From NCBI RefSeq assembly GCF_000342165.1, contig NZ_AMRV01000005.1, forward strand, positions 124,001 to 188,000: 64,000 nucleotides of DNA, in the 5' to 3' direction. Below the pieces are notes generated by a model. It was given only the letters and a program-made list of their open reading frames with translations, searched no databases and was not told where the DNA came from. Below are positions 40,579 to 48,990 of this stretch, piece after piece (the stretch's first letter is position 1; each line of letters starts with the position of its first letter). The position numbers and the translations under genes were made by a program. The stretch is from Pacificimonas flava. Its GTDB lineage: Bacteria; Pseudomonadota; Alphaproteobacteria; Sphingomonadales; Sphingomonadaceae.

Positions 40579-42260
40579 CCGGGGAGGGCAGCCTGCGCCA
40601 GAGCATGTCGTGGCTACATGGATGGGCCGGCCTTGTGCTCGGCTGGCTGCTTTTCGCCGTCTTCCTGACCGGCACGATCGCCTATTTTCGGCAGGAGGTG
40701 ACGGCGTGGATGCAGCCTGAACTCGCAGGCTCTGTGCCGTCTCCCCAGGCCGCAGAGCTGGCTGTCGCGGCGCTGCAGCAGCGCGCGCCCGACGCCGGGA
40801 GCTGGCGCATCGGTCTGCCGACGCCGCGCAGCAATACGGTTTCGATATCATGGCAGGACCGCCAGAGCCTCGACGTAAAAAGGGGCGAAGAGCGGGGTGG
40901 CAGGGGCGGCCGCGGCGGTGGCCGGCGGGGCGGCGGCGAAAGCCTGATCCTCGATGCTTCGACGGGCGCCGTGCTGACGCCGCGAAAAACGGCCGGCGGC
41001 AACTTTCTCTATCGCTTCCATTTCGAACTCTACGCATTGCCCCGCGAATGGGCGCGCTGGATCGTCGGCCTTGCGACGATGGCGATGTTCGTCGCGATCA
41101 TCAGCGGCATCATCACCCACAAGAAGATCTTCAAGGACTTCTTCACGTTCCGGCCGGCGAAGGGGCAGCGCAGCTGGCTCGATGCGCACAACGCCACGGC
41201 CGTCCTGTCGCTGCCCTTCCACATCATGATCACCTTTTCCGGCCTGCTGCTGTTCGCCTCCACCCTGCTGCCGCTAACGGAGCGGTTCGCCGGCGGCGAG
41301 GACCGGCGCGGCGAGCGGGGGGCGGCACGCGCGCTCGAAGCGGCGCACATCGAATCGCTTCAGAACCGCGCTGCCAGCGATGTCGCCGGCGGGGCTGCGC
41401 TCGCGCCGCTCGTGCCGATGCTTGCGGAGGCCGAAAAGCTGTGGGGCCAGCCGGTCAGCCGGATCACCATAACCGATCCGGGCCGACCCGGGGCGATGGT
41501 CGAGCTGCTGCCGACCTGGAACGACAAGCTGATCCAGCACAGCGGCAGCGGCGGGCTGGGTGCCGTCAAGATGCGGTTCGGCGGACGGACCGGTGAACGC
41601 CTGGAGAGCGAGGAAGACCTGCCGGAGACGCTGACCGCGCGTGTCGATACCGCGCTCGGCAGTCTGCACCGCGCGCGGTTCGCCGCACCGACCCTCCGCT
41701 GGCTGTTCTTCCTGACCGGTGTCGGCGGTACGATCATGGTCGGCAGCGGCCTCATCCTGTGGTCGGTAAAACGGGCGCAGCGTCTGCGCGGTGCCCCGCC
41801 GGGCCGCGGGCATCGGTTCGTCGATCACATGAACGTCGCCGGCGTCGCCGGCCTGTTCATCGCGGTGGCTGCCTATTTCTGGGCCAATCGCCTGCTTCCG
41901 ACCGGGCTTGCAGGGCGCGGCGAATGGGAGATTCGCGCCTTCTTCGCCGTCTGGTGCCTGTGTCTGCTGCACCCGCTGATCCGCCCCCTGAAGCGCGCCT
42001 GGATCGAGCAGCTGTCGCTGGGCGGACTGTTGTTCGCCGGCATCCCGGTCTTGAATGCGATTACGACCCGCGCGCATCTCGGGAATACGCTGGTATCCGG
42101 CAACTGGATCTATGCCGGGTTCGATATCGTCGCGCTGGTCACCGGCATCTGTCTGCTACAGGCTGCCAGAAGGGTGGCCCTCCACCGGCCTCGCGCCATT
42201 GCCTCACAGCCGCCGCTCATGCCTGCGGCGTCCGCCTATACGGCGCAGGCGGCGGAGTAG
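40575..42260 (+). CDS. PepSY-domain inner-membrane protein (probable ferric-siderophore reductase)
   Basis: 561 residues. The PepSY-TM architecture starts with LHGWAGLVLGWLLFAVFLTGTIAYF (in part) near residue 14, contains further helices with His residues (RFHFELYALPREWARW, LSLPFHIMITFSGLLL, RHRFVDHMN-like DHMNVAGVAGLF) and ends in a helical region. The paired membrane His residues suggest heme binding, as in FsrB/FoxB-like siderophore reductases. Residues about 103-122 form an odd Arg/Gly-rich insert (GGRGGRGGGRRGGG). Its GTG start overlaps the DUF3649 stop. It probably passes electrons from the quinone pool or cytosol to periplasmic acceptors. Confidence 0.87.
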   Translation: MTGEGSLRQSMSWLHGWAGLVLGWLLFAVFLTGTIAYFRQEVTAWMQPELAGSVPSPQAAELAVAALQQRAPDAGSWRIGLPTPRSNTVSISWQDRQSLDVKRGEERGGRGGRGGGRRGGGESLILDASTGAVLTPRKTAGGNFLYRFHFELYALPREWARWIVGLATMAMFVAIISGIITHKKIFKDFFTFRPAKGQRSWLDAHNATAVLSLPFHIMITFSGLLLFASTLLPLTERFAGGEDRRGERGAARALEAAHIESLQNRAASDVAGGAALAPLVPMLAEAEKLWGQPVSRITITDPGRPGAMVELLPTWNDKLIQHSGSGGLGAVKMRFGGRTGERLESEEDLPETLTARVDTALGSLHRARFAAPTLRWLFFLTGVGGTIMVGSGLILWSVKRAQRLRGAPPGRGHRFVDHMNVAGVAGLFIAVAAYFWANRLLPTGLAGRGEWEIRAFFAVWCLCLLHPLIRPLKRAWIEQLSLGGLLFAGIPVLNAITTRAHLGNTLVSGNWIYAGFDIVALVTGICLLQAARRVALHRPRAIASQPPLMPAASAYTAQAAE

Positions 42261-42264
42261 CGCG

Positions 42265-42603
42265 GTGCCGATTTCACTTTGCCTGTCGTTCCTCGCCTTC
42301 TTTGCGCTCGCCTTCTCGATGGGCCGGCACCGGCAGCAGATGACGGTTCGCCGCCTCGGCGCGTTCGGCCGCTTCAGCGCTCCAGCGGGTTGGGGACTTC
42401 TTCTTCTGTCGCCGCTGCCCTTCGCCCTCCTCCCGAATGAAGGGATAGCGCTGACGGAATGGTTCGGCGTCCTGACCGTTGCTGCGACCGGCGTACTCTT
42501 GATGCTGACCTACAGGCCGCGCGCCTTGCCGCTTGCAGCCGCAGCCGTTTCGGTCCTGCTTCTGATCCTGGCGCTGCTCGTCGTTTTGCCGGGGCGTGTC
42601 TGA
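42265..42603 (+). CDS. DUF3325 small membrane protein
   Basis: 112 residues with about four hydrophobic segments (ISLCLSFLAFFALAFSMG, GWGLLLLSPLPFALLP, FGVLTVAATGVLLML, LLILALLVVLPG). It begins with a GTG four bases after the PepSY gene. The pattern SMGRHRQQ near residue 20 is typical of DUF3325 proteins, which lie in iron-uptake operons next to PepSY proteins. No catalytic motif is visible. Confidence 0.78.
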   Translation: MPISLCLSFLAFFALAFSMGRHRQQMTVRRLGAFGRFSAPAGWGLLLLSPLPFALLPNEGIALTEWFGVLTVAATGVLLMLTYRPRALPLAAAAVSVLLLILALLVVLPGRV

Positions 42604-42605
42604 TC

Positions 42606-43259
42606 ATGGATGCGCGGACCCCTAACCGGCCCCAAACCGCACGCACGCGGCGACGGCGCCTCTCCCCGTTCTGGGTGAAGCAGCTTCATAGCTGGCACTG
42701 GATGTCGAGTGCGGTGTGCCTTGTCGGGATGCTGCTGTTCGCGGCGACGGGGATCACCTTGAACCACGCGGGCGAGATCGAAGCCGAACCGGTCGTCACG
42801 ACACAGGAATCCGTCTTGCCCCCGATGCTTCTGCGCCGGCTTGCGGCCGCAAACGGCGCGGCCGTGCTGCCGGCTCCGTTTCGCGGCTGGGCGCAGAGCG
42901 AGTTGTCGGTGACTCTGGCGGGCCGGGCGCCTGAATGGAGTGAGGAGGAGCTGTACGTGCCCTTGCCGCAACCCGGCGGCGACGGCTGGCTGGCGGTCGA
43001 TCTTGCCGATGGTGCGGTCTTTTACGAGCGCACCGATCGCGGCACGGTCGCTTGGCTGAACGATCTTCACAAGGGGCGCGACACGGGAGCGGCATGGCGC
43101 TGGTTCCTCGACATCTTCTCGGCGGCGTGTCTGATCTTCTGCATCACCGGCTTCTTCCTATTGCAGCTGCACGCGAAGAATCGGCCGTCGACATGGCCGA
43201 TCGTCGGCCTGGGCGTGATTGCCCCCACCGTCCTTCTTCTCGTTTTCGTGCATTCCTAA
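42606..43259 (+). CDS. PepSY-associated transmembrane protein (short form)
   Basis: 217 residues. A basic cytosolic N-terminus (RPQTARTRRRRLSPF) leads to VKQLHSWHWMSSAVCLVGMLLFAATGITLNH (in part), where His residues flank a helix. A periplasmic PepSY-like segment follows (YVPLPQPGGDGWLAVDLADG, DLHKGRDTGAAWRW), then two closing helices. The His residues are consistent with heme ligation. It starts two bases after DUF3325 and is the second PepSY-type protein of the operon, so the two may form one electron-transfer unit. Confidence 0.82.
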   Translation: MDARTPNRPQTARTRRRRLSPFWVKQLHSWHWMSSAVCLVGMLLFAATGITLNHAGEIEAEPVVTTQESVLPPMLLRRLAAANGAAVLPAPFRGWAQSELSVTLAGRAPEWSEEELYVPLPQPGGDGWLAVDLADGAVFYERTDRGTVAWLNDLHKGRDTGAAWRWFLDIFSAACLIFCITGFFLLQLHAKNRPSTWPIVGLGVIAPTVLLLVFVHS

Positions 43260-43278
43260 AAGGGAGGGAGCGTCCGTC

Positions 43279-43791
43279 ATGAAATCCGTCTTTTTCACCG
43301 CCATCGGCAGTCTCGCCGCTGTGCCCGCGGCGGCGGCCGGTCTGGAGGTCTCGGTCGAAATTCCGCGCCTTTCGGTCGCGGAATATCACAGGCCCTATGT
43401 TGCCATGTGGATCGAGGACGATGCGCGAAGGACCGCCGCGAACCTCAGCGTCTGGTACGATACCGGCATGGCGCGAGAGGAGGGCGAGAAGTGGCTGGCC
43501 GACCTTCGTACCTGGTGGCGCCGGTCCGGACGTTCGCTGGACATGCCCGTCGACGGGGTCAGCGGTCCGACGAAAGCTCCGGGCACGCATAGCGCAGAAC
43601 ATCGCGGCGACCGCCAACCGCTCCGCACGCTGAAACCCGGAACGTACAGGCTCGTGGTGGAGGCCGCCAGAGAGGTCGGTGGACGCGAGACGGTGACCAT
43701 CCCGTTCGTCTGGCCGCCACGGCGCGGCGAGACCCTGTCTGCGGACGGCAAGTCCGAATTGGGCGGCGTTCGCCTGACCCTGAAACCCTGA
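43279..43791 (+). CDS. DUF2271 periplasmic protein with probable flavinylation motif
   Basis: 170 residues with a Sec signal peptide (MKSVFFTAIGSLAAVPAAAA). The DUF2271 body includes PYVAMWIEDDARRTAANLSVWY (in part) and ADLRTWWRRSGRSLD. Residues 92-98 read D-G-V-S-G-P-T, which resembles the D-x-x-S/T-G-A-T/S motif to which ApbE enzymes attach FMN, with Thr98 as the acceptor. An apbE gene lies two genes downstream. It is therefore a likely flavin-carrying periplasmic electron carrier. A good ribosome site (AGGGAGGGAG) precedes the ATG. Confidence 0.83.
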   Translation: MKSVFFTAIGSLAAVPAAAAGLEVSVEIPRLSVAEYHRPYVAMWIEDDARRTAANLSVWYDTGMAREEGEKWLADLRTWWRRSGRSLDMPVDGVSGPTKAPGTHSAEHRGDRQPLRTLKPGTYRLVVEAAREVGGRETVTIPFVWPPRRGETLSADGKSELGGVRLTLKP

Positions 43792-43822
43792 TCCCGTCCG
43801 CCAAAGCACAAGGAACCACCCT

Positions 43823-44647
43823 ATGCGACTGAAGACCTTCCTCATGACCCTTGGCGCCGCCGCGCCCGCGATTACGCTGCTCATGGCTGTTCCGGCCGAT
43901 GCGCACCGCCGCTGGCTGCTGCCGTCCGCCACGGTCCTGTCCGGCGACAGCGAAACCGTGACCGTCGATGCCGCATCCTCGAACGGCCTGTTCCTGTTCG
44001 AACACAATGCCCTGCCACTCAGCGGACTGGAGATTACGGGGCCGGACGGTCGGGCGGTTGCGCCGAACGTCATCGGGTCCGGCGAATATCGCAGCGTCTT
44101 CGACGTATCCCTCCAGATGGCGGGCACCTATCGCATCGCGCTGCGCCGCGATCAGATCATGGCACGGTACACGCTGAACGGTGAGGAGAAGCGCTGGCGC
44201 GGGACCACCGCCGATCTCGACGGCGCGATTCCGGCAGAGGCGCAGGATGTGCGCGTATCCCGCACCGATGCGCGAATCGAAACCTTTGCAACGCTTGGCG
44301 CGCCGAACGACACTGCGCTGCAGCCGATCGGTGAGGGGCTGGAAATGGTTCCGGTCAGCCATCCGAATGACCTCGTCGTCGGCGAGGAAGCGCAGTTCCG
44401 CTTTCTGCTGAACGGCGAGCCGGCAGCCGGTCTGGAGGTGGAGATCGTGCCGGGCGGCACCCGCTACCGCGACGATGCGAGGGTGCAGATGCTGACGGCG
44501 GATCAGGACGGCATCGTCTCCTTTACCGCGGATGCGCCGGGCTTCTGGTATTTTGAGGCGGCAGCGGATGCTGGCACCCCGGTCGACCCCCGGATCGATG
44601 TGCGCCGCGCGAGTTACTCCGCGGTGCTTGAGGTCCTGCCGCTTTGA
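43823..44647 (+). CDS. DUF4198 periplasmic protein
   Basis: 274 residues with a signal peptide ending PADAHRRW. The mature N-terminus starts with a His as in other DUF4198 members (AHRRWLLPSATVLSGD). The rest is beta-rich with Ig-like segments (HPNDLVVGEEAQFRFLLNGEPAAGLEVEIV in part, QDGIVSFTADAPGFWYFEAAAD in part). Members occur beside metal uptake systems. It may bind metal or a flavin-bearing partner; this is not shown. Its stop overlaps the apbE TTG start. Confidence 0.83.
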   Translation: MRLKTFLMTLGAAAPAITLLMAVPADAHRRWLLPSATVLSGDSETVTVDAASSNGLFLFEHNALPLSGLEITGPDGRAVAPNVIGSGEYRSVFDVSLQMAGTYRIALRRDQIMARYTLNGEEKRWRGTTADLDGAIPAEAQDVRVSRTDARIETFATLGAPNDTALQPIGEGLEMVPVSHPNDLVVGEEAQFRFLLNGEPAAGLEVEIVPGGTRYRDDARVQMLTADQDGIVSFTADAPGFWYFEAAADAGTPVDPRIDVRRASYSAVLEVLPL

Positions 44648-45645
44648 GCCTTGCGGCCGCCCCGGAGGTGGTGATCCCACCCTTTCAGGCCTCCGTGCTG
44701 CGGCGGCCGGCGGGCGGCATAATCCGCCTGGCGGGTCAGGCGTTCGCCACCGAGTGGCGCCTTGCCGCTGTCGTCGAGGATGCGGACGGCCCGGGCGCGG
44801 CCGCGCTTCGCGCTGCGATCGTTTCGGTCTGCGCAGATATCGACATGGCCATGAGCCAGTGGAATCCGGTCTCCGAACTCAGTCGCTTCAACGCGGCCGC
44901 GGCGGGGACGTGGGTGCCTCTCTCCGCGCACTTCGCAGCGGTGATCGGATGCGCGCTTGCCGTGGCGCGCGCGAGCGGGGGCGCGTTCGATCCAGCGCTC
45001 GGCGCCGTCAGCGACAGCTGGGGGTTCGGGGCATCGCCGGCTCCGCGTACGCTGCCGCAGCCGGTCCTTCGAACATTCGACTGGCGGGCCTTGCGCTTCG
45101 ACGCGGCCGGCTGCCTGCTGCGGCAGCCCGGCGGGCTGCGCCTCGACCTTTCCGGGATCGCCAAGGGCTACGCGGTCGACGCGGCGATGCGCCGTCTGCA
45201 AGATCTCGGCATACGCAGCGCGATGATCGAGATCGGCGGGGAGGTCGCCGCACGCGGTGTGAAGCCGGGTGGCCAGCCCTGGTGGGTGGACCTTGCACGC
45301 GCGCCGCGAGAAACGGGCGCGTCCGTTCGCATCGGCCTGTGCGAAGGGGCCGTGGCAAGCTCGGGACATTGGGAGCGGCGGCGCAGCGCCGCCGGCCGCA
45401 GCTGGCACCACAGCCTGTCGCCCCTGACAGGAGCGCCGCTGGATGACGAGCTGGCCGGCGCGGCGGTTCTGCACGGGTCGTGCATGCAGGCCGACGCTCT
45501 TGCCACCACGCTCCTTGTGCTGGGGCAGGAGGCCGGGCTGGCCTTCGCCGATCGTCACAATCTCGCCGCGCGCCTCATTTCATGCAGCGGTGCGGCGGTG
45601 ATCAGCCGCGCTTGGCGCCGCGCTGCCGGCAGGTCCTGCACTTGA
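44644..45645 (+). CDS. apbE: FAD:protein FMN transferase ApbE
   Basis: 333 residues. Family motifs appear in order: MSQWNPVSELSRFN near residue 69, GGAFDPALGAVSDSWGFG, LRLDLSGIAKGYAVDAAM, AMIEIGGEVAARG and SLSPLTGAPLDDELAGAAVL, with the metal-binding Asp in CMQADALAT. ApbE moves FMN from FAD to a Thr or Ser on target proteins. The probable target here is the DUF2271 protein. Oddly, no signal peptide or lipobox is visible, whereas most ApbE proteins act in the periplasm. Start is TTG overlapping the DUF4198 stop (TTGA). Confidence 0.92.
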   Translation: MSLAAAPEVVIPPFQASVLRRPAGGIIRLAGQAFATEWRLAAVVEDADGPGAAALRAAIVSVCADIDMAMSQWNPVSELSRFNAAAAGTWVPLSAHFAAVIGCALAVARASGGAFDPALGAVSDSWGFGASPAPRTLPQPVLRTFDWRALRFDAAGCLLRQPGGLRLDLSGIAKGYAVDAAMRRLQDLGIRSAMIEIGGEVAARGVKPGGQPWWVDLARAPRETGASVRIGLCEGAVASSGHWERRRSAAGRSWHHSLSPLTGAPLDDELAGAAVLHGSCMQADALATTLLVLGQEAGLAFADRHNLAARLISCSGAAVISRAWRRAAGRSCT

Positions 45646-45692
45646 CTTGCAGTAACAATATTTCGATGAGCGTCGCCGGAGAGAGAAAGGCA

Positions 45693-46370
45693 ATGATCCC
45701 AACCGGTTTCCTCGGCGAACGACGCGGGCTGAATTGGCCGCTGATCGGGCTGCTTGCAGGTGTGCACATTGCGGGTGTGGCGGCTGGAATCGTCCTCGGT
45801 GCCATTCCCGTCGCGCCGCCGCCGACGGTGACGTTGGAAACATTTATCGTTGAGCCCGATCCCTCCGCCGCCCCCGCGCCGGAGACGGTGCCGCAGCCGG
45901 AAGAACTCGTGCTCGACATGCCGCCCCCCGATCTCTTGCTGGCGCCGCCGCCCGATGTGAAGATAGATCTGCCCCGAACGGCACCGATCGCGGCGCCCTT
46001 GCGCGCGGTCGCGACGCCCGTTCTGGCCTCCGTCGCAGCGGAGCCGGCGCCTGCGCCACCCGGTCCGAAGGCAGCGCCCGTTCCGGTGACGCCGCCGGAC
46101 TTCTCGGCCGATCAGCTTGGCAATCCCGGTCCGAAGTATCCGTACATGTCCCGCCGGAACCGCGAACAGGGCATCGTGATCCTGCGCGTTCTGGTGTCCG
46201 AGGACGGCCGGGCAGGTGCGCTCGAGATCGAGGAGAGTTCCGGCTTCGAACGGCTGGACGAGGCTGCGCGCAAGACCGTGCGCAAATGGAACTTCCTGCC
46301 GGCGCGCCAGGCCGGAAAACCGGTTGCGGCCTGGGTACTGGTGCCGGTGACCTTTGCGCTCGGCAGCTAG
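45693..46370 (+). CDS. tonB: TonB energy-transducing protein
   Basis: 225 residues. One N-terminal helix (WPLIGLLAGVHIAGVAAGIVLG) anchors it in the inner membrane, followed by a Pro-rich periplasmic spacer (residues 45-145) and a TonB C-terminal domain (KYPYMSRRNREQGIVILRVLVSEDG in part, LDEAARKTVRKWNFLPAR). The YP-motif is present. It passes proton-motive energy from ExbB/ExbD to receptors; no exbBD genes are in the window. The ATG at 45693 follows GGAGAG; an ATG at 45666 is in frame. It closes the iron operon. Confidence 0.92.
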   Translation: MIPTGFLGERRGLNWPLIGLLAGVHIAGVAAGIVLGAIPVAPPPTVTLETFIVEPDPSAAPAPETVPQPEELVLDMPPPDLLLAPPPDVKIDLPRTAPIAAPLRAVATPVLASVAAEPAPAPPGPKAAPVPVTPPDFSADQLGNPGPKYPYMSRRNREQGIVILRVLVSEDGRAGALEIEESSGFERLDEAARKTVRKWNFLPARQAGKPVAAWVLVPVTFALGS

Positions 46371-46377
46371 GCGCACC

Positions 46378-47604
46378 TCAACCGGACGATCCCGCCTTTT
46401 CCTCCGCAACCGTCGTATGGATGTGAAGATGCCCGGTCAGGGTTTTGTGAACGGGGCAGCGGTCGGCGATTTTCAGAAGCCGCGCGCGGTCCTCTCCCGT
46501 CAGCGCCTCGCCGCTGAGGCGTATGCTTCGATAAATCGCCTGTATCTGCGCGTCCGGCTCTACCGGGTGACCGGCATCCTCCGCATGGTCGCGTTCGTGA
46601 CGCAGCAGCACCTCGATATCGCCAAGCGGAATGTTCTCCCGTTCGGCATAAAGCTTCAGCGTCATAGACGTGCAGGCGCCGAGCCCGGCGAGTAGCAGGT
46701 CGTAAGGCGTCGGACCCAGATCGTCGCCGCCGACGCGTTTCGGTTCGTCGGCGACGAACGCGTGGCTGGGTGTCGCCACTTGTGTCCCGAACTTGCCGTG
46801 ACCGGATGTGACGAGCACGCCGTCCTTCGGTGCCTCCGACAGGCGAGGCGGCAGGTAGCGGCGCGCCCAGGCCGAAATAATGTCGGCGGCATAGTGGGCG
46901 TCGGTCTCGCGCGTCATCAGATGATCGGCATCGTCCAGGCTGACGAAGCTTTTCGGATGCTTTGCCGCCACGAACAGCTTTCGCGCATGATCGATTGCGA
47001 CGATCTCATCGCGCGGCGCATGCAGGAACAGGAGCGGCATTCGCAGTGCCTCTACGGCGGGCAGCAGGTCGCTGGCTTTGGTTTCGGCGATGAAGGTCGC
47101 GCTGATGCGGAACGGGCGTCCGCCGATCTCGACCGGTCCCTGACCATCGCGCTGAATGGCGGCAAGATCGCCATGCAACTGGCCGGTGACGTGCGGAACG
47201 TCGCTCGGCGCGCCGATGGTGGCGACGGCGCGGCAGCCCGGAACCCGTCCGGCGGCGGCAAGGACCGCCGCCCCGCCCAGGCTGTGCCCGATCAGGAGCA
47301 GCGGCAGGTCGAAACGCTCCGCCATCCACCTGGCGGCGGCAACGACGTCCTCGACATCGCTCGGGAAACCCGAATTGCCGAAATCGCCGTCGCTACCGCC
47401 AAGGCCGGTGAAATCGAAGCGTAGCGCCGCGATGCCGGCCCGGCTGAGTGCGCGGCTGATGTTGATCGCGCCCCGGCTTTGCTGCGTGCAGGTAAAGCAG
47501 TGGGCGAAGAGCGCCGCGCCGCGCACGGTCCCCGGCGGCAATTCCAGTGCGCCGGCCAGCACCGTGCCGCGCCCATTGTCGAATTCGATGCGCCTCGTTG
47601 CCAA
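46378..47604 (-). CDS. Bifunctional alpha/beta hydrolase - OsmC family protein
   Basis: 408 residues in two domains. Residues 1 to about 255 are an alpha/beta hydrolase with nucleophile elbow LIGHSLGGAAVL, FDFTGLGGSDGD and a distal His in DDADHLMTR. Residues about 270-408 are OsmC-like, with the redox Cys pair in LGACTSMTLKLYAE and ADRCPVHKTLTGHL. OsmC proteins reduce organic hydroperoxides. The fusion may combine ester hydrolysis with peroxide reduction. It converges on tonB with seven bases between stops. Confidence 0.93.
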   Translation of the reverse strand: MATRRIEFDNGRGTVLAGALELPPGTVRGAALFAHCFTCTQQSRGAINISRALSRAGIAALRFDFTGLGGSDGDFGNSGFPSDVEDVVAAARWMAERFDLPLLLIGHSLGGAAVLAAAGRVPGCRAVATIGAPSDVPHVTGQLHGDLAAIQRDGQGPVEIGGRPFRISATFIAETKASDLLPAVEALRMPLLFLHAPRDEIVAIDHARKLFVAAKHPKSFVSLDDADHLMTRETDAHYAADIISAWARRYLPPRLSEAPKDGVLVTSGHGKFGTQVATPSHAFVADEPKRVGGDDLGPTPYDLLLAGLGACTSMTLKLYAERENIPLGDIEVLLRHERDHAEDAGHPVEPDAQIQAIYRSIRLSGEALTGEDRARLLKIADRCPVHKTLTGHLHIHTTVAEEKAGSSG

Positions 47605-47667
47605 GCGCGTGCCTCCTCATCCGCTCTGCTGAGGGGGGCAGCCTAAGGCGCCCCTTGGCCCCCGTCA

Positions 47668-47680
47668 CCCCGCTTCGGGG
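47668..47680. terminator. Short GC-rich hairpin between Rieske and hydrolase genes
   Basis: CCCCG-CTT-CGGGG forms a 5-bp stem ten bases past the Rieske gene stop (read on the minus strand). No T-run follows, so its role as terminator is tentative. Confidence 0.3.
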
Positions 47681-47689
47681 GGGCGGATC

Positions 47690-48844
47690 TCAGCCGCGGA
47701 TCTGCGCCTCCACGGCATCATGGAAGCGTTTCAGGCCCTGTTCCAGCCCGCCCAGCAGAACCTCGCCCACTGCACCGGAATCGAGACCCTTCTGACTAAG
47801 GCGCACGGCGCCGAAATCTTCCTCGCCGAAAACCTGCCCGTCCAGCAGCGCCCAGCTGCGCCGCCAATGGTCCTCCGCCTTTTCGCTTTGCGGCGGTTCG
47901 GGGATCAGCATGAAATCTTCGACCAGCGTGTGCCGCACGCCCTGGGGCATGATGACCATGACGTTCACATAGTCGGGCGAGCAGATGATGACGGTCGCGG
48001 GCAACATCTGATAGGTGAAGGTGCCGATGCGGCGCAGCGCCTGCCAATCCTCGATATCGACCTCGCCCTCTTCGAACCTCCGCGTGACGAGCGAGCGCTG
48101 ATGCGGACCGATCTGGTCGCCCGCCCCCTCGCCATCGCCGAAGAAGCGCGCGATGGAGTTCTGGTGCAGACGTTGGACATGGTAGCTTTCCAGAAACGCA
48201 TCCATGATCAGCTTCCAATTGCCGGCGACCTCGTGCGTGCGGCGCGCGTAAAGGTGCATGCCGGCAAAGCCGAGCGCGTCGAAGTCGCGTGCCAGCGGAC
48301 CTTGCGCCGTTGAGAAATCATAGGTGCGATTCCGGTCGAGGCCGGCCCAGATCATGCCGCCGGCCTCCAAGCTCGGCATCTCGATGAGGCCCCGCGTGGA
48401 TTTGTCGAGGCCGGGAAACGCGTCCGTTCTAGGCAGACCGGCCAGCCGTCCGTCGGCAGCATAGGCCCAAGCATGATAGGGGCAGATGATGCGCGGTCCC
48501 TTCACCACCTCGTCCGTGTTTACGAGGCGGGTTCCGCGGTGCCGGCAGACGTTCAGGAACACGCGAACCGTGCCGGTCTTGTCGCGTGCGAGCAGCAGCG
48601 GCATGCCGAAACCGTCATGCGTGGCGGCGCTGTTCGTTTCCGGCAGGAGGGCTGAGGGGGCGAGGACGACGGGCATGGCCTCGAACAGGTCGTGCCGCTC
48701 CGCGTCATATCGACCTGGGTCGGTATAGACGGCCGGGTCGAGTTTCGAGACGCCCGGCATGGCCAGTGCTTCCCCGCCCTTGATACGGCGGGCGAGGTTC
48801 AGTTGGCCCTCCGTGGGGCGGCGGTGCGGAGCGGGCATATCCAT
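47690..48844 (-). CDS. Rieske non-heme iron oxygenase, alpha subunit
   Basis: 384 residues. The Rieske [2Fe-2S] site has CRHRGTRL and CPYHAWAY separated by the usual gap. The catalytic domain has the iron-ligand segment DAFLESYHVQRLH (two His) and a later acidic residue in the DWQALRRIGTF region. This family includes aromatic-ring hydroxylases and amine demethylases; the substrate cannot be told. No reductase, ferredoxin or beta subunit gene is nearby, so it would rely on partners elsewhere. ATG at 48844 was chosen; one at 48838 is also possible. Confidence 0.9.
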   Translation of the reverse strand: MDMPAPHRRPTEGQLNLARRIKGGEALAMPGVSKLDPAVYTDPGRYDAERHDLFEAMPVVLAPSALLPETNSAATHDGFGMPLLLARDKTGTVRVFLNVCRHRGTRLVNTDEVVKGPRIICPYHAWAYAADGRLAGLPRTDAFPGLDKSTRGLIEMPSLEAGGMIWAGLDRNRTYDFSTAQGPLARDFDALGFAGMHLYARRTHEVAGNWKLIMDAFLESYHVQRLHQNSIARFFGDGEGAGDQIGPHQRSLVTRRFEEGEVDIEDWQALRRIGTFTYQMLPATVIICSPDYVNVMVIMPQGVRHTLVEDFMLIPEPPQSEKAEDHWRRSWALLDGQVFGEEDFGAVRLSQKGLDSGAVGEVLLGGLEQGLKRFHDAVEAQIRG

Positions 48845-48990
48845 GAAGGCACTATACCTCTTATCCGGGCGCGCGGCGAACTGGCCCCTTTGGGGGGATG
48901 CGGGTTGCGCTCCCGATCGGAACGCGTAGTCGAATGGCGTGAAGGGCGGCGGCACAGGCTGCCGTCCATGATGTGGGGGAGACCGGAACA

